DNA of 64,000 bases from Marinobacter sediminum (GTDB lineage Bacteria > Pseudomonadota > Gammaproteobacteria > Pseudomonadales > Oleiphilaceae). Both the position numbers and the translations under genes were made by a program. Of this stretch, positions 40,219-49,029 are shown piece after piece; the stretch's first letter is position 1; the number at the start of each line of letters is the position of its first letter. Below the pieces are notes generated by a model. That model had not been told where the DNA came from and made no database searches. It worked only from the letters and a program-made list of their open reading frames with translations. The stretch lies in the NCBI RefSeq assembly GCF_023657445.1, contig NZ_JAGTWY010000001.1:2604001-2668000 (forward strand), given 5' to 3'.

Positions 40219-41565
40219 TCACCCACCAACCAACTTGAGCACCCGCTCCAGCATCGGATCCTTGCCCTCCTCACGCCCCTTCCGACCAAGATAGTGCAGT
40301 CGGATATGGGGCGGGATGCCGACATCTTCGTATACCTCACCGTCGTAGGCCCGGTAGATTTCGTTGGATAACGTCAGGTGCCAGCCATTTGGCAGGTGGC
40401 GCTCGAGGGTGTCGGAAAGGATACCCTGGGTGGGCTCGCCAATCAGGGTCAGGCGGGGGTGCTGCAGTAACGAAAGCACAAAGATTTCCGCAGCACTGGC
40501 CGTCAGCTCACTGGTCAACACAAACAGGTTGCCACGGTAGGTCTCGCTGGCAGGAGCCACATGGATGGGCTGCTTGCCGGTGAACCCGTCGCCATGGCGG
40601 GCGGACTTGGTGAACGCCAGCCGCTTGCGATCCATCAAATAGGCGGCAAACCGAAGCGCGACGCCATCATAGCCCCCGCCGTTACTGCGGAGATCCACGA
40701 CCAGATTGGGTAGCTCGCCAATGTCGGCCAGCACCCTCTGCATCAACCCGTCAATGGCACTCAGGTCCGCCGCTGGCTTACCCGTCTTGCCACTTTGCCC
40801 GGCCATGGCCCGGATATGCAGGTAACCGGTGGTGTCGTTGAGGCGGCCCCACTCCACCAGCCGGTTGCCGCCATGGCTAACGCCATTGCCGAGATAGTCC
40901 TCGTGGATGACGTCGTGCAGCCATTCCTTCAGATCCCCCAGATAGCTGGTGAGTTCGCGGTCGTCGTTGGCGTCTTCAAGCTCCCGTGTCAGCCGCTGGT
41001 AAAGTGCGGGTTGAGCACCGGCACTATAGTGGCTCGAGGGGGTATGCAAGCGGATATGGCCGTCCTTCAGTGGCCGCAGCATGGCCGCCATAGTGGCAAA
41101 CAGGGTTTCCCGCGAGCTGTTCGCGTTAATCTGCGGGCGATAGGTCTCGTACGCCTGGTCCCACGCCACACCTTTCAGTTCAAACAGGGCATACTGCTCG
41201 TGGAAGGTTCGCCAAAAGATTTCAAAGTTGTATTCGGGATCTTTGGGGTCATGCCTCCGGGCTTCAGCGGCATTGGCCGGCAAGGCTTTCAAGCGACGAA
41301 AGCTGATGCGCGCCACACCACTGACACGATGGGCACTGAACGCCTGCCCGCCCGGGGATACCACCAGGTCTTCGTAATAATGATTGAGTTCCTCGAGACT
41401 GCCCGTATAGAGTTTTCGGCAACTGATGGCGGTTTCTTCAAACAGGGTGTACCGGTCGTGCTCTATCAGCAGTATCTTGCCGTAACCTTGTGAACGCCAG
41501 ACACCCTGAAGGTTTTCGAAAGCAGGGGCAGATAGGGAATGGTTTTGCCGTTGGCCAGGCTTCAT
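40219..41565 (-). CDS. S41 family (C-terminal processing-like) peptidase
   Basis: 448-residue protein with a tail-specific protease domain in its C-terminal half. Catalytic Ser is in LTSELTASAAEIFVLSLLQ (Ser357). Preceding strands carry LVVDLRSNGGGYDGVALRFAAYL, and GEPTQGILSD follows, all S41 hallmarks. N-terminal ~95 residues form an unassigned beta-rich region (GVWRSQGYGKILLIEHDRYTLFEETAISC). No PDZ domain, signal peptide or lipobox is visible, so it may be cytoplasmic. The start has GGAG 6 bases upstream. It is alone on this strand between ssrA and an SDR gene. Confidence 0.85.
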   Translation of the reverse strand: MKPGQRQNHSLSAPAFENLQGVWRSQGYGKILLIEHDRYTLFEETAISCRKLYTGSLEELNHYYEDLVVSPGGQAFSAHRVSGVARISFRRLKALPANAAEARRHDPKDPEYNFEIFWRTFHEQYALFELKGVAWDQAYETYRPQINANSSRETLFATMAAMLRPLKDGHIRLHTPSSHYSAGAQPALYQRLTRELEDANDDRELTSYLGDLKEWLHDVIHEDYLGNGVSHGGNRLVEWGRLNDTTGYLHIRAMAGQSGKTGKPAADLSAIDGLMQRVLADIGELPNLVVDLRSNGGGYDGVALRFAAYLMDRKRLAFTKSARHGDGFTGKQPIHVAPASETYRGNLFVLTSELTASAAEIFVLSLLQHPRLTLIGEPTQGILSDTLERHLPNGWHLTLSNEIYRAYDGEVYEDVGIPPHIRLHYLGRKGREEGKDPMLERVLKLVGG

Positions 41566-41743
41566 AGCGCGCTCCAGGTCCGTTTGTGCGACGCTTGGAG
41601 GCAGAGGGGGGCACTCATCCTCGCATCGTATGGATCCTTATGAATACAGCGTAGCCAGTTCAGAGCCAAAAGGTAACTTAACTATGCCGGCAGGCTTCCA
41701 TACCGGCCGCCATCACGCTTCCAGAGGTTAAGGAGATTGTCGG

Positions 41744-42400
41744 ATGTCGATACTGATTACGGGTGCCAATCGTGGCATCGGTCACGCATTATCCAGGGCG
41801 TGGCAAAGTTCGGGAACAGAGGTCATTCAGACAGCCCGAAACTCACCTGGCATGGAACCATTGGATGTTGCCGACCCTTCCAGCATCAAAGAACTTGCGG
41901 AACGGCTCGAAGGGCAGCCAATCTCTACCCTGGTCTGCAATGCCGGCGTTTCTCTGGATAAGTTCGATGAGCTGGAAACGGGATACGCCCCGGAGCTCTG
42001 GGCGGAGTCTTTTGCCGTGAATGTAACGGGTGTCTTCCTGGTGATTCAGGCGCTGTTACCCAATTTGCGAGCCAGCAGAGACGCCGGCATAGCCCCGAAA
42101 ATCGCGATCATTGCCAGCCAGATGGGATCACAGAACTCACCGGCCGGTAACCGGTTTATTTATCGCGCCTCCAAGGCCGCAGCGATAAATCTGGGGCGCA
42201 ACCTGGCGGTAGATCTTGAGAGTGATGGCATCGCCGTGGGCATCTACCATCCGGGCTGGGTGGCAACGGACATGGGCGGCGACTCGGCGGATCTGACGCT
42301 TGATGAAGCTGTACCGGGGCTGCGCAAACAGATTGATGAGCTCACACTATCCGAAACCGGGTGTTTTAAATCCTGGGATGGGTCCGATTGTGAGTTCTGA
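41744..42400 (+). CDS. SDR family oxidoreductase
   Basis: Short-chain dehydrogenase/reductase of 218 residues, at the short end for the family. Nucleotide-binding GANRGIGHAL, NAG motif (LVCNAGVS), and catalytic Ser in IIASQMGS with YRASK (Tyr140, Lys144). A PGWVATDMGG motif follows, as in CsgA-like or C-factor-like SDRs. SD AAGGAG precedes the ATG. Substrate unknown. A terminator-like hairpin separates it from cheV. Confidence 0.9.
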   Translation: MSILITGANRGIGHALSRAWQSSGTEVIQTARNSPGMEPLDVADPSSIKELAERLEGQPISTLVCNAGVSLDKFDELETGYAPELWAESFAVNVTGVFLVIQALLPNLRASRDAGIAPKIAIIASQMGSQNSPAGNRFIYRASKAAAINLGRNLAVDLESDGIAVGIYHPGWVATDMGGDSADLTLDEAVPGLRKQIDELTLSETGCFKSWDGSDCEF

Positions 42401-42532
42401 GCGCCTGAAGGATTTAGTCACCATTTGAAACAAAGCTGTTCAATCATGCCTGAGGGCAAAGCTGCTATTATTGCTACACATTCTTGGCACATAAGCATTT
42501 CTTGTCCGGTGCCACACTGAGTTGATAGTTCA

Positions 42533-42558
42533 AAAAGCTCCTGCTCTCGGGGGCTTTT
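42533..42558 (+). terminator. Probable terminator of the SDR gene
   Basis: 9-bp stem with one G-U pair (42533-42541 with 42550-42558), ending in CTTTT, upstream of cheV. The T-run is short. Confidence 0.6.
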
Positions 42559-42580
42559 GTATTTGAAAGGATCCGGATTT

Positions 42581-43468
42581 ATGTCCAGCAAGGCGACGCA
42601 GACCCAAAAACTTTTGCTGTTCCGGCTGTCTGGTAGCCGGCTGTTCGGGCTCGGTACGCTGAAGATCCGGGAAATTCTTCCGTTCATGCACCTTACCAAG
42701 CTTCCCCACAGCCACCATGCGGTTATTGGTACCGCCACGTTCCGGGGCTCAGCGGTGCCGGTGATTGATATGGCGGCTGCGGTTGGTTATCCGCCGTTAA
42801 CCAAAGAGGAACAGGAGAAGGCTTCCATCATCATCACGGATATCCAGCGTCAGGAGATCGGCTTTCTGGTGCGCGGTGTCCAGCAGATCATTGAGGCGGA
42901 CTGGAAGCACGTCATGCCGCCGCCCAAGGCGCTTGGCGATAAGGCATTTATCACCGGTTTACTGGATGTAGACGGGGATATTATCCAGTTGCTGGATGTA
43001 GAGTTGTTGCTGGCGAAGGTCTACCCCGAATCCCTGAATACGGACGATGTCGTGCTCACGGACGTTCAGAGCGGCACCCTGAAGTCCGTCAACATTCTGC
43101 TGGTGGACGATTCCCAGGTGGCCCGCAAGCAGCTGAGCGATGTCCTGGACAGCAAGGATATCTCTTACCAGGTCACCTCCAATGGTGACGAGGCCCTGCA
43201 GATCCTCCTGAAAGATGAAGAGTTGGGGCGCCCCATCGACATTCTGGTCAGCGACATTGAAATGCCGGGGCTGGATGGCTATGAGCTGACCTTCAACATT
43301 CGCGACAATAATACCCTGAAGCAGCCCTACATCATTCTGCACACCTCCCTGAACAGCGAGATGAGCCTGAGCTACGCCAACCAGGTTGGCGCCAATGAAG
43401 CACTCACCAAGTTCGATGCAGACGAGTTGCTGCAGGCCATGCTGCGAGGCACAGAGCAGGCGGGGTAA
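42581..43468 (+). CDS. cheV: Chemotaxis coupling protein CheV
   Basis: Coupling protein joining chemoreceptors to CheA, with a CheW-like domain (~10-155) and a C-terminal receiver domain (~165-290). 295 residues from the ATG at 42581 (MSSKATQTQKLLLFRLSGSRLFGLGTLKIREIL). In the receiver, VNILLVDDSQVARKQL provides the acidic pocket, VSDIEMPGLDGYEL the phospho-acceptor Asp, and ALTKFDADEL the conserved Lys. No other chemotaxis gene is nearby. It abuts the next, convergent gene with no gap. Confidence 0.95.
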   Translation: MSSKATQTQKLLLFRLSGSRLFGLGTLKIREILPFMHLTKLPHSHHAVIGTATFRGSAVPVIDMAAAVGYPPLTKEEQEKASIIITDIQRQEIGFLVRGVQQIIEADWKHVMPPPKALGDKAFITGLLDVDGDIIQLLDVELLLAKVYPESLNTDDVVLTDVQSGTLKSVNILLVDDSQVARKQLSDVLDSKDISYQVTSNGDEALQILLKDEELGRPIDILVSDIEMPGLDGYELTFNIRDNNTLKQPYIILHTSLNSEMSLSYANQVGANEALTKFDADELLQAMLRGTEQAG

Positions 43469-44350
43469 CTACCCCTCTGAACTGAAACGCTGGCCCAGGT
43501 TCGCAAAGAAGGCCTCGGTCTCGGCACGAATCTCTGCCAGCTTCGTTTCCCATTCCTTCCGGTGACGGTTAAAGGTCTCGTCGCTCAGACGGGTGAAACG
43601 ATCGCCGGTTTCAGACAGGGTACGGCTCGCATCTGCGAGAGTTTCCATGTTGGGGTCGTCCAGCGCCTCCCCCTTGTTGTCCAGATCCCGGGCTGCCTGC
43701 TCGAGAATGATCCGATCTTCAGGGGGTGCCTGCTCGTCATCCTTGAGCGCCTCCTCAACCGATTCTTGCAGCTCCTTCATGGCGTCCTGGAGCGTTTCCC
43801 CGAAATCGTCCATGGCCTCCTGAGCCCGGCGGCTCATCTCGGAGGAATAGGTTTCAAAGTCGCGGGCAAACTCATCCATGCTGGCTTCAAAATCGTCGGA
43901 TGACGATGAAAAGCTCTGGGAAAGCTTCTCACCCAGCTTGTTCAGTTCGCCCATGATGCCGCGAAACGGTGATGGGTTAAGAATCGCCTCGCCAGTGCGC
44001 TGGTAATCCACACGCCAGCCTTCGGCACCCTGAACCAGATAGGTGATCAGCTCCAGCCGTTCCCCTTCAGAGCCATCTTCTGCCGGCAGGCGGGTAACAA
44101 TGTTCGCTTCACGGCCCTCAATGACTACCCGGCCAAACGATGGGACGGCATTGGTCCAGTTGCGCTTGTAGCTATCAAACTCGGCCGATTCCGTCAGCGT
44201 GGAGAAATCCACCACATCACCGGCGTCGTTATCGGCCATCGCCTGCCAGAAGGCCGCGGCAACTTCCTGCGGGCTTTCAGGGCTGCTACAGCCCGCAAGG
44301 AGACTCAGAAAAACAGCCGTTATCAGGCCACGTAACAGAGAACAGGGCAT
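43469..44350 (-). CDS. Lipoprotein with DUF4878-like N-terminus and helical C-terminus
   Basis: 293-residue predicted lipoprotein (signal peptide and lipobox LLAGC, Cys21). Residues ~25-125 resemble the NTF2-like DUF4878 fold of small lipoproteins (PQEVAAAFWQAMADNDAGDVVDFS...). Residues ~130-290 are strongly helical and acidic with heptad-like spacing (coiled coil). I do not recognise a named family. SD AAGGA precedes the ATG. It lies 46 bases downstream of the 225-residue membrane protein gene, and possibly belongs to the operon that starts at 57244. Confidence 0.75.
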   Translation of the reverse strand: MPCSLLRGLITAVFLSLLAGCSSPESPQEVAAAFWQAMADNDAGDVVDFSTLTESAEFDSYKRNWTNAVPSFGRVVIEGREANIVTRLPAEDGSEGERLELITYLVQGAEGWRVDYQRTGEAILNPSPFRGIMGELNKLGEKLSQSFSSSSDDFEASMDEFARDFETYSSEMSRRAQEAMDDFGETLQDAMKELQESVEEALKDDEQAPPEDRIILEQAARDLDNKGEALDDPNMETLADASRTLSETGDRFTRLSDETFNRHRKEWETKLAEIRAETEAFFANLGQRFSSEG

Positions 44351-44396
44351 TGCGATATTTCCTTCAACTCAGAGTCCGGTCAGCATAATACAATGA

Positions 44397-45074
44397 CTAG
44401 AGCGCAAACCAGTTCCGTTTGACCTCTTCGTATTGCTCTTTTGTAATCACCCCTTCCATCGATAGCCGGCGCATTTCCGAGACGGCCAGCGGAATTCTCT
44501 CCTTACCCTCAGGCAAGTGGCGCTGCCCGATGCCAATGCTTGCAGACACCGCCTCGATGAAGGCTGCCACCCTGTTTTCTCCTGATGCCGTCGCGTCGAC
44601 GCTGAAAAGGACGACATCACTATTCAGCGCCACAAAATCAAAGCGGTGTTGACGCCCGCGGAACGCCACCACGGCAAGCACCATCGCTATGCCGATCGGC
44701 GGGACCAACCACAACAATGAAACCGGAGCGAGGGAATAGATTGCCGCTGGCAATGCGAGCAGGCACGCCACGACCAGCCAGAGTTTGACGTGGTACTCCC
44801 TGATTTCTCTCGGCTGCGGCTCCACAAAGGTCAGATCAATCACCTTTTCGGGCAATTCTTTCTTGCGCCGATGCGTCTGGACGGATAGATAATGCCGGTT
44901 GAACTGCCTGAACAGGGTGCTGGTTTTGTTCCGGACACTGGTCTGGCGAAATCGACTCTCGATCCGCCAGTCGCTCCGGGGCGGGACATCATACCCCTGG
45001 CGCTGGAGATCAAGATTGGGAACGCCCCAGCTGTCCAGGTCGATGACGTCTGTCTGGCCTGACGCAACTGTCAC
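44397..45074 (-). CDS. Uncharacterised membrane protein with SHOCT-like C-terminus
   Basis: 225 residues, GTG start at 45074 with AAGGA upstream. N-terminal ~95 residues are soluble and basic. Two adjacent transmembrane helices at ~97-135 (LWLVVACLLALPAAIYSLAPVSLLWLVPPIGIAMVLAVVAF) are followed by a beta-rich region. The end, LAVSEMRRLSMEGVITKEQYEEVKRNWF, looks like a SHOCT motif, a short oligomerisation element. It starts 14 bases after the haem lipoprotein gene, so it is probably in the same operon. Family not recognised. Confidence 0.75.
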   Translation of the reverse strand: MTVASGQTDVIDLDSWGVPNLDLQRQGYDVPPRSDWRIESRFRQTSVRNKTSTLFRQFNRHYLSVQTHRRKKELPEKVIDLTFVEPQPREIREYHVKLWLVVACLLALPAAIYSLAPVSLLWLVPPIGIAMVLAVVAFRGRQHRFDFVALNSDVVLFSVDATASGENRVAAFIEAVSASIGIGQRHLPEGKERIPLAVSEMRRLSMEGVITKEQYEEVKRNWFAL

Positions 45075-45088
45075 GGTCTTTTTCCTTC

Positions 45089-48001
45089 TTATGGTGCAGG
45101 AAGCTCAAATTTGTCCGGGTCGTTGAACAGGTGGGCACCGCTGTCGAGCCACTCGGCAATCAGGCGCAGCTCTGCGTCACTGAGCATGCCCATGTGGTTG
45201 CGCCGGATTTCAGCGGTTGCGGTGGTTTCCACTTCGTATTCATCATCATCCGGGTCGTTATCAAACAGGCTGAAGAAACGGGCACTGGCAATGGCGCCGC
45301 GCGCGCTCATTAACCGACGGGCAAAACAGACGCCCGGATCCGGCAGCACCGTCAGATCTCCCTGAACACCATCCGGACAGACGCCGTCTACTGTTGGATC
45401 GACTTCTATCCACTCGCCGTTTTCCTGCTTCATGTAGTAATCGGGGTTGAACAGCTGCACATAGGATTCCAGCTGACGCGGATCCCAGGAGGCATTGCTA
45501 CTGCCTAACAGCAAGCCGGTACTGGCTCCACCACCGCCGGTACCTTCCGGGCACGATTTGCTCTCTGCGGCGCGGTGACAGTTCTGGCAAGACGTCACCG
45601 TGTTCTGGTTCGGATCCACCCGGCAGCTGTTCCAGATCGGCTGAATGTGTTCCTGGTAATTGATGGTGGCCTTGCAGTCGCTGGTCCAGTTAGTCAGGCA
45701 GGATGCGTCGGTGACCGGCGCCGGTGTCGCCAGGTCGGCATAGGGAATCTCGAACGCCAGTGACGCATCCGGTGGATTGTTCCAGTAGTCCTCATAGCGA
45801 ACGGTATCCGCCCAGGTGGTGGTCAGCGAGCCCAGGGAGTTCACCAGAGCCTCGGCCATGGTGTCTTTCCAGTTCTGGGCAATGATGGTCGGGTTGGCGT
45901 TCGGGAACGGCATGGCATCGCCGGGTGCACCGGGATTGGCCGAGGCCAGTTCAACATCCGTGCGGGCGTGGGGAATGTCCACTTCCGGGTCATGGCAGCC
46001 GTAGCATTTCAGCAGCTGGCCGTCTTCCAGCAGCAGCGACTGCGGGTGCTGGGTCAGGTAGTTGTAGTTGTAATCCTCGGCCGCAATCAGATCGACACGT
46101 TTGCCGTACTTGTTCACCACCTCAAACGTGAAGTTGGTGTCGGCCGGCACTTTCACCATGGCCGAGCCGTCCGGCTCCACCATGGCGTAGGACAGCACAT
46201 CGTACAGCGCCCGATTGCCCGAACCGACCAGGGGCGTGAGGCCCAGTGGTGGCTGACCACCATCCGTGGGGTTGAGAACCTCGTTGGTGAGGATGGCCTG
46301 TTCCAGTTCGGCTGGGATGCTGCGCTTACCCAGTACCCGAACAAACCGCTCGGAACGGTCACCCGGCTGCGTCAGAGAGAGGTCACGCCGGGTTTCAATG
46401 CCGCCGTCGTACAACTCCGCCATGTCGGCGCCATCCATATCGTAGATGCTGCGGATGTGGAACAGGGCGGTATTTTCCTCCAGGTTCAGGTTGTGCTGAT
46501 CCCCGGTATAGGGTTGCGCCAGCTCGTTGGCGTCGGCGACGACAATATCGGTGTACAGTGCACGCTTGTGCCCCTGAACCACCGGCAGCCGCGTGTTCTC
46601 CTGCGGATCCACCATCCAGATGCCGTACTGCGGATCGCTCAGGTTGTCGACGGTCGAAGAGCCTTCGCAGGCGCCGGTGATGTCAGCTTCCGAGGTCAGG
46701 CACTGGGCCCAGCTGGCCAGCAGCCGGCCGGATCCATCCGCGTAGGGCGCGACCGCACTGTACCAGCCGGCGGGCGAAACCTGATTCGGGTAAAAGTTCA
46801 CCAGCCCGGGTGTCATGGAGTCTTCCGCCTCACCGATCACGCGCTCGTCCACGGGCTTGCCCACGGCGAAGAAGTTCTGGCTGTTGACCGTCACCACATC
46901 ACCGCCGTATACCGGGTTGTATACGTGGCGCATGATGGTCAGTAAGTTGCCATCATCCAGCGGGATCGGGTCCATGTAATGGATGAAGGAGGCGTCGGAG
47001 AATTCCTCGCTCAGGCTTCCGAAATAGCGATGCACATTACCGCCACTGGGGGTAATGCGGTACATGCTGAGCACGTCTTCTACAAACACGCGTTCGCCTT
47101 CCACCTGACCGGCCAGCGAAGCACCGCACTTGTCTTCAACGGTCCACTCCTTGGGTTCTTCCAGACCAGACGGAAATTTACTGCCGTTGCCCTGGCCGTA
47201 ACCGCCACCGTGGGGCTGTTGGTTGAAGTTGGGGTTGTCGATGTTGTCCAGGGTGCAGTCCTGGAGAGTTTCATAGATACGACCGAAGCGGATGAAGACG
47301 ACCTGCCCGTCGTTCATGGTGCTCGGCTCAATATCGTGGAACTGGCCAAAGGTAATCTGGACAAGTTCGGTACCGTCCGGGTTCACCGAATGCAGCAGCG
47401 ACGCAGGCTCGCCGAAGTCTTCCAGATACTCCCGAAGGTCCAGCTCGCGCCAGTCACCGCGGGCGTGTTGCCGGGATGACGAGAAGATGATCTTGCCTTC
47501 GTTGGTGTAGGTCGGGTTGGTGTCCTCACCAGAGTTGGCCAGATCATCCTCCGCCAGAACCCGACGGATACTGCCGGTCTCGAAGGTGTATTCGTAGATG
47601 TTCCAGGTGCTGTGGGAGCTACTGCCAGCCGGGCCATGGGCCGCAAAAACCATGCGTTCACCGTCGGGCGAGACGTCCAGGTCCTTGACGTCGTAACCGT
47701 CACTTCCGAAAAAGCCGTCCAGAATATTCCGCTCACTGGAACTCAGCGCAATCCGGTCACGCACCAGCAACCTGGCTCCGGGCTGGAAAGCGTATGGAGC
47801 CCGTGGATCCAGAGGCGGACGCACATTCACAGAGGAGGTGCCCCCCATGTCCGGATAGTCCCGGACGACGTAGGCAAAAGGCTGATCGGAGAGAATATCC
47901 TGATCGTTTTCGCTCAGTTCTCCCTCAAAACAACCACTCAGCCCGGCTGCGGCGATACTTGCCAGCACAAGGCCACGGACCATCCTTTGTAATGTATGCA
48001 T
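45089..48001 (-). CDS. Di-haem TolB-propeller lipoprotein (hydrazine synthase alpha-like)
   Basis: 970-residue predicted lipoprotein (signal peptide, lipobox LSGC). Residues ~90-480 contain PD40/TolB-type propeller strands (VSPDGERMVFAA, NPTYTNEGKIIFSSSR, NPDGTELVQIT). Two c-type haem motifs follow: CYGCH (666-670) and CQNCH (805-809). The layout and HIQPIWNSC-type segment resemble hydrazine synthase alpha-subunit-like proteins; real hydrazine synthesis is not implied in this organism. It lies 71 bases downstream of the TonB-like gene, same strand, with SD GGGGAG. An electron-transfer or redox-sensing role is inference. Confidence 0.8.
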   Translation of the reverse strand: MHTLQRMVRGLVLASIAAAGLSGCFEGELSENDQDILSDQPFAYVVRDYPDMGGTSSVNVRPPLDPRAPYAFQPGARLLVRDRIALSSSERNILDGFFGSDGYDVKDLDVSPDGERMVFAAHGPAGSSSHSTWNIYEYTFETGSIRRVLAEDDLANSGEDTNPTYTNEGKIIFSSSRQHARGDWRELDLREYLEDFGEPASLLHSVNPDGTELVQITFGQFHDIEPSTMNDGQVVFIRFGRIYETLQDCTLDNIDNPNFNQQPHGGGYGQGNGSKFPSGLEEPKEWTVEDKCGASLAGQVEGERVFVEDVLSMYRITPSGGNVHRYFGSLSEEFSDASFIHYMDPIPLDDGNLLTIMRHVYNPVYGGDVVTVNSQNFFAVGKPVDERVIGEAEDSMTPGLVNFYPNQVSPAGWYSAVAPYADGSGRLLASWAQCLTSEADITGACEGSSTVDNLSDPQYGIWMVDPQENTRLPVVQGHKRALYTDIVVADANELAQPYTGDQHNLNLEENTALFHIRSIYDMDGADMAELYDGGIETRRDLSLTQPGDRSERFVRVLGKRSIPAELEQAILTNEVLNPTDGGQPPLGLTPLVGSGNRALYDVLSYAMVEPDGSAMVKVPADTNFTFEVVNKYGKRVDLIAAEDYNYNYLTQHPQSLLLEDGQLLKCYGCHDPEVDIPHARTDVELASANPGAPGDAMPFPNANPTIIAQNWKDTMAEALVNSLGSLTTTWADTVRYEDYWNNPPDASLAFEIPYADLATPAPVTDASCLTNWTSDCKATINYQEHIQPIWNSCRVDPNQNTVTSCQNCHRAAESKSCPEGTGGGGASTGLLLGSSNASWDPRQLESYVQLFNPDYYMKQENGEWIEVDPTVDGVCPDGVQGDLTVLPDPGVCFARRLMSARGAIASARFFSLFDNDPDDDEYEVETTATAEIRRNHMGMLSDAELRLIAEWLDSGAHLFNDPDKFELPAP

Positions 48002-48072
48002 GATCGTACTCCCCTACCTGAACATCCCTGGGCAACCTGGCACCAACCTGACTGGCAGGTGCCTGTTGACCA

Positions 48073-49017
48073 TTAACCCGGCATAAAATCGAACTTGTAA
48101 TTGACCGGCGTGGCGGCAACGTCTTCCGGCCCGAAGGAAATCATCTGAACCCGGGCCAGCAGCTTCAGCTCCAGCTTTTGATCACCCAACTGGCTGTCCA
48201 CCAGCTTGATGCTGGAGATGCTGCCATCCGGCTCAATCACGATATGGAACACAAACTTGCCTTTGAGCCCCGGATCGCTCCGCAGTGCGCGGTTGTACAG
48301 GGCATAGATGGCACCCTTGTGCTGCTCAAAAACACGGCGAATGGATTCCATGTCACGACCACTGTCAGCGCTGGAGCGGTGAGAACCACCGCCGCTACTG
48401 CTGCCACTGCCGCCGCCTCCGGTGCCACTGCCAATCGGGCTTTCAACCGAGGTAGAGGCATGTGCTGCGAGCTGTGTGCCCGTGCCGGAATCGTTCATCA
48501 CCGAACTGTTCACACCGCCACTGGTCTTGGTCGCCGAGGTGGCGCCCAGCACTGAGCGGGCCGCCTTGGCCGCGGCACCGGTGGTCACGTTGGTGTTCTT
48601 GGCCTGGAGCTTCGCCACATCCAGAGAGCTGCGCAGTGAAGACAGCTCCTTGGAGAAGGCCGCCACGCCCATCTTGGAAACCTTTTCCCGGGCCTTCGTA
48701 ACTTTCTTGGCCGGTGGCGGTTCCGGGGTAGCCTTCTCGTTGGTCGGCTCAGCCTTCTCTTCCTGCTTCACCGGTTCGGGCGGGGGCGGCGGTGGCACCA
48801 CCTTGCGCTGCTCGATCAGAACCTTGGCGAGGCTTTGCGGTACACGTTCTTTTTCCTCCCGTTCAATTTCCGGTAGCGGTAGCCATGGGAAGATCACGGC
48901 CAGCAGCAGAAGCAGCAGCAACAGGCGCTTGAGAATGCGCTTGAAGCGGCTGTCCTCTTCACCACTGGCTTCCCAGGGCAGAGCGAACTCGTAGGGTGTT
49001 GTTGTCATTGCGGTCAT
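48073..49017 (-). CDS. TonB-like protein with AgmX/PglI-type C-terminal domain
   Basis: 314 residues. One transmembrane helix at ~28-48 (LLLLLLLLAVIFPWLPL). A proline-rich linker (PPPPPPEPVKQEEK) is followed by a Lys/Ala-rich helical part and a Gly/Ser-rich stretch (~195-215). The C-terminal ~90 residues (SIRRVFEQHKGAIYALYNRAL...GKFVFHIVIEPDGSISSIKLVDS...) match the domain seen in Myxococcus AgmX/GltJ and PglI. It would span the periplasm and transmit force from the TolQR-like motor encoded just upstream in the operon. Gap to exbD2 is 12 bases. Confidence 0.88.
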   Translation of the reverse strand: MTAMTTTPYEFALPWEASGEEDSRFKRILKRLLLLLLLLAVIFPWLPLPEIEREEKERVPQSLAKVLIEQRKVVPPPPPPEPVKQEEKAEPTNEKATPEPPPAKKVTKAREKVSKMGVAAFSKELSSLRSSLDVAKLQAKNTNVTTGAAAKAARSVLGATSATKTSGGVNSSVMNDSGTGTQLAAHASTSVESPIGSGTGGGGSGSSSGGGSHRSSADSGRDMESIRRVFEQHKGAIYALYNRALRSDPGLKGKFVFHIVIEPDGSISSIKLVDSQLGDQKLELKLLARVQMISFGPEDVAATPVNYKFDFMPG

Positions 49018-49029
49018 CGATTCCCTCCG

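Noticed and set aside
42418..42738. 106-residue minus-strand frame between the SDR gene and cheV
   Set aside because: Most of it is antisense to the cheV N-terminus, and the rest covers the terminator. The cysteine-rich tail has no known motif.
45089..48001. True hydrazine synthase (anammox) subunit
   Set aside because: Only architecture is shared. There is no hzsB/hzsC, no hydrazine dehydrogenase, and the host type is an aerobic gammaproteobacterium.
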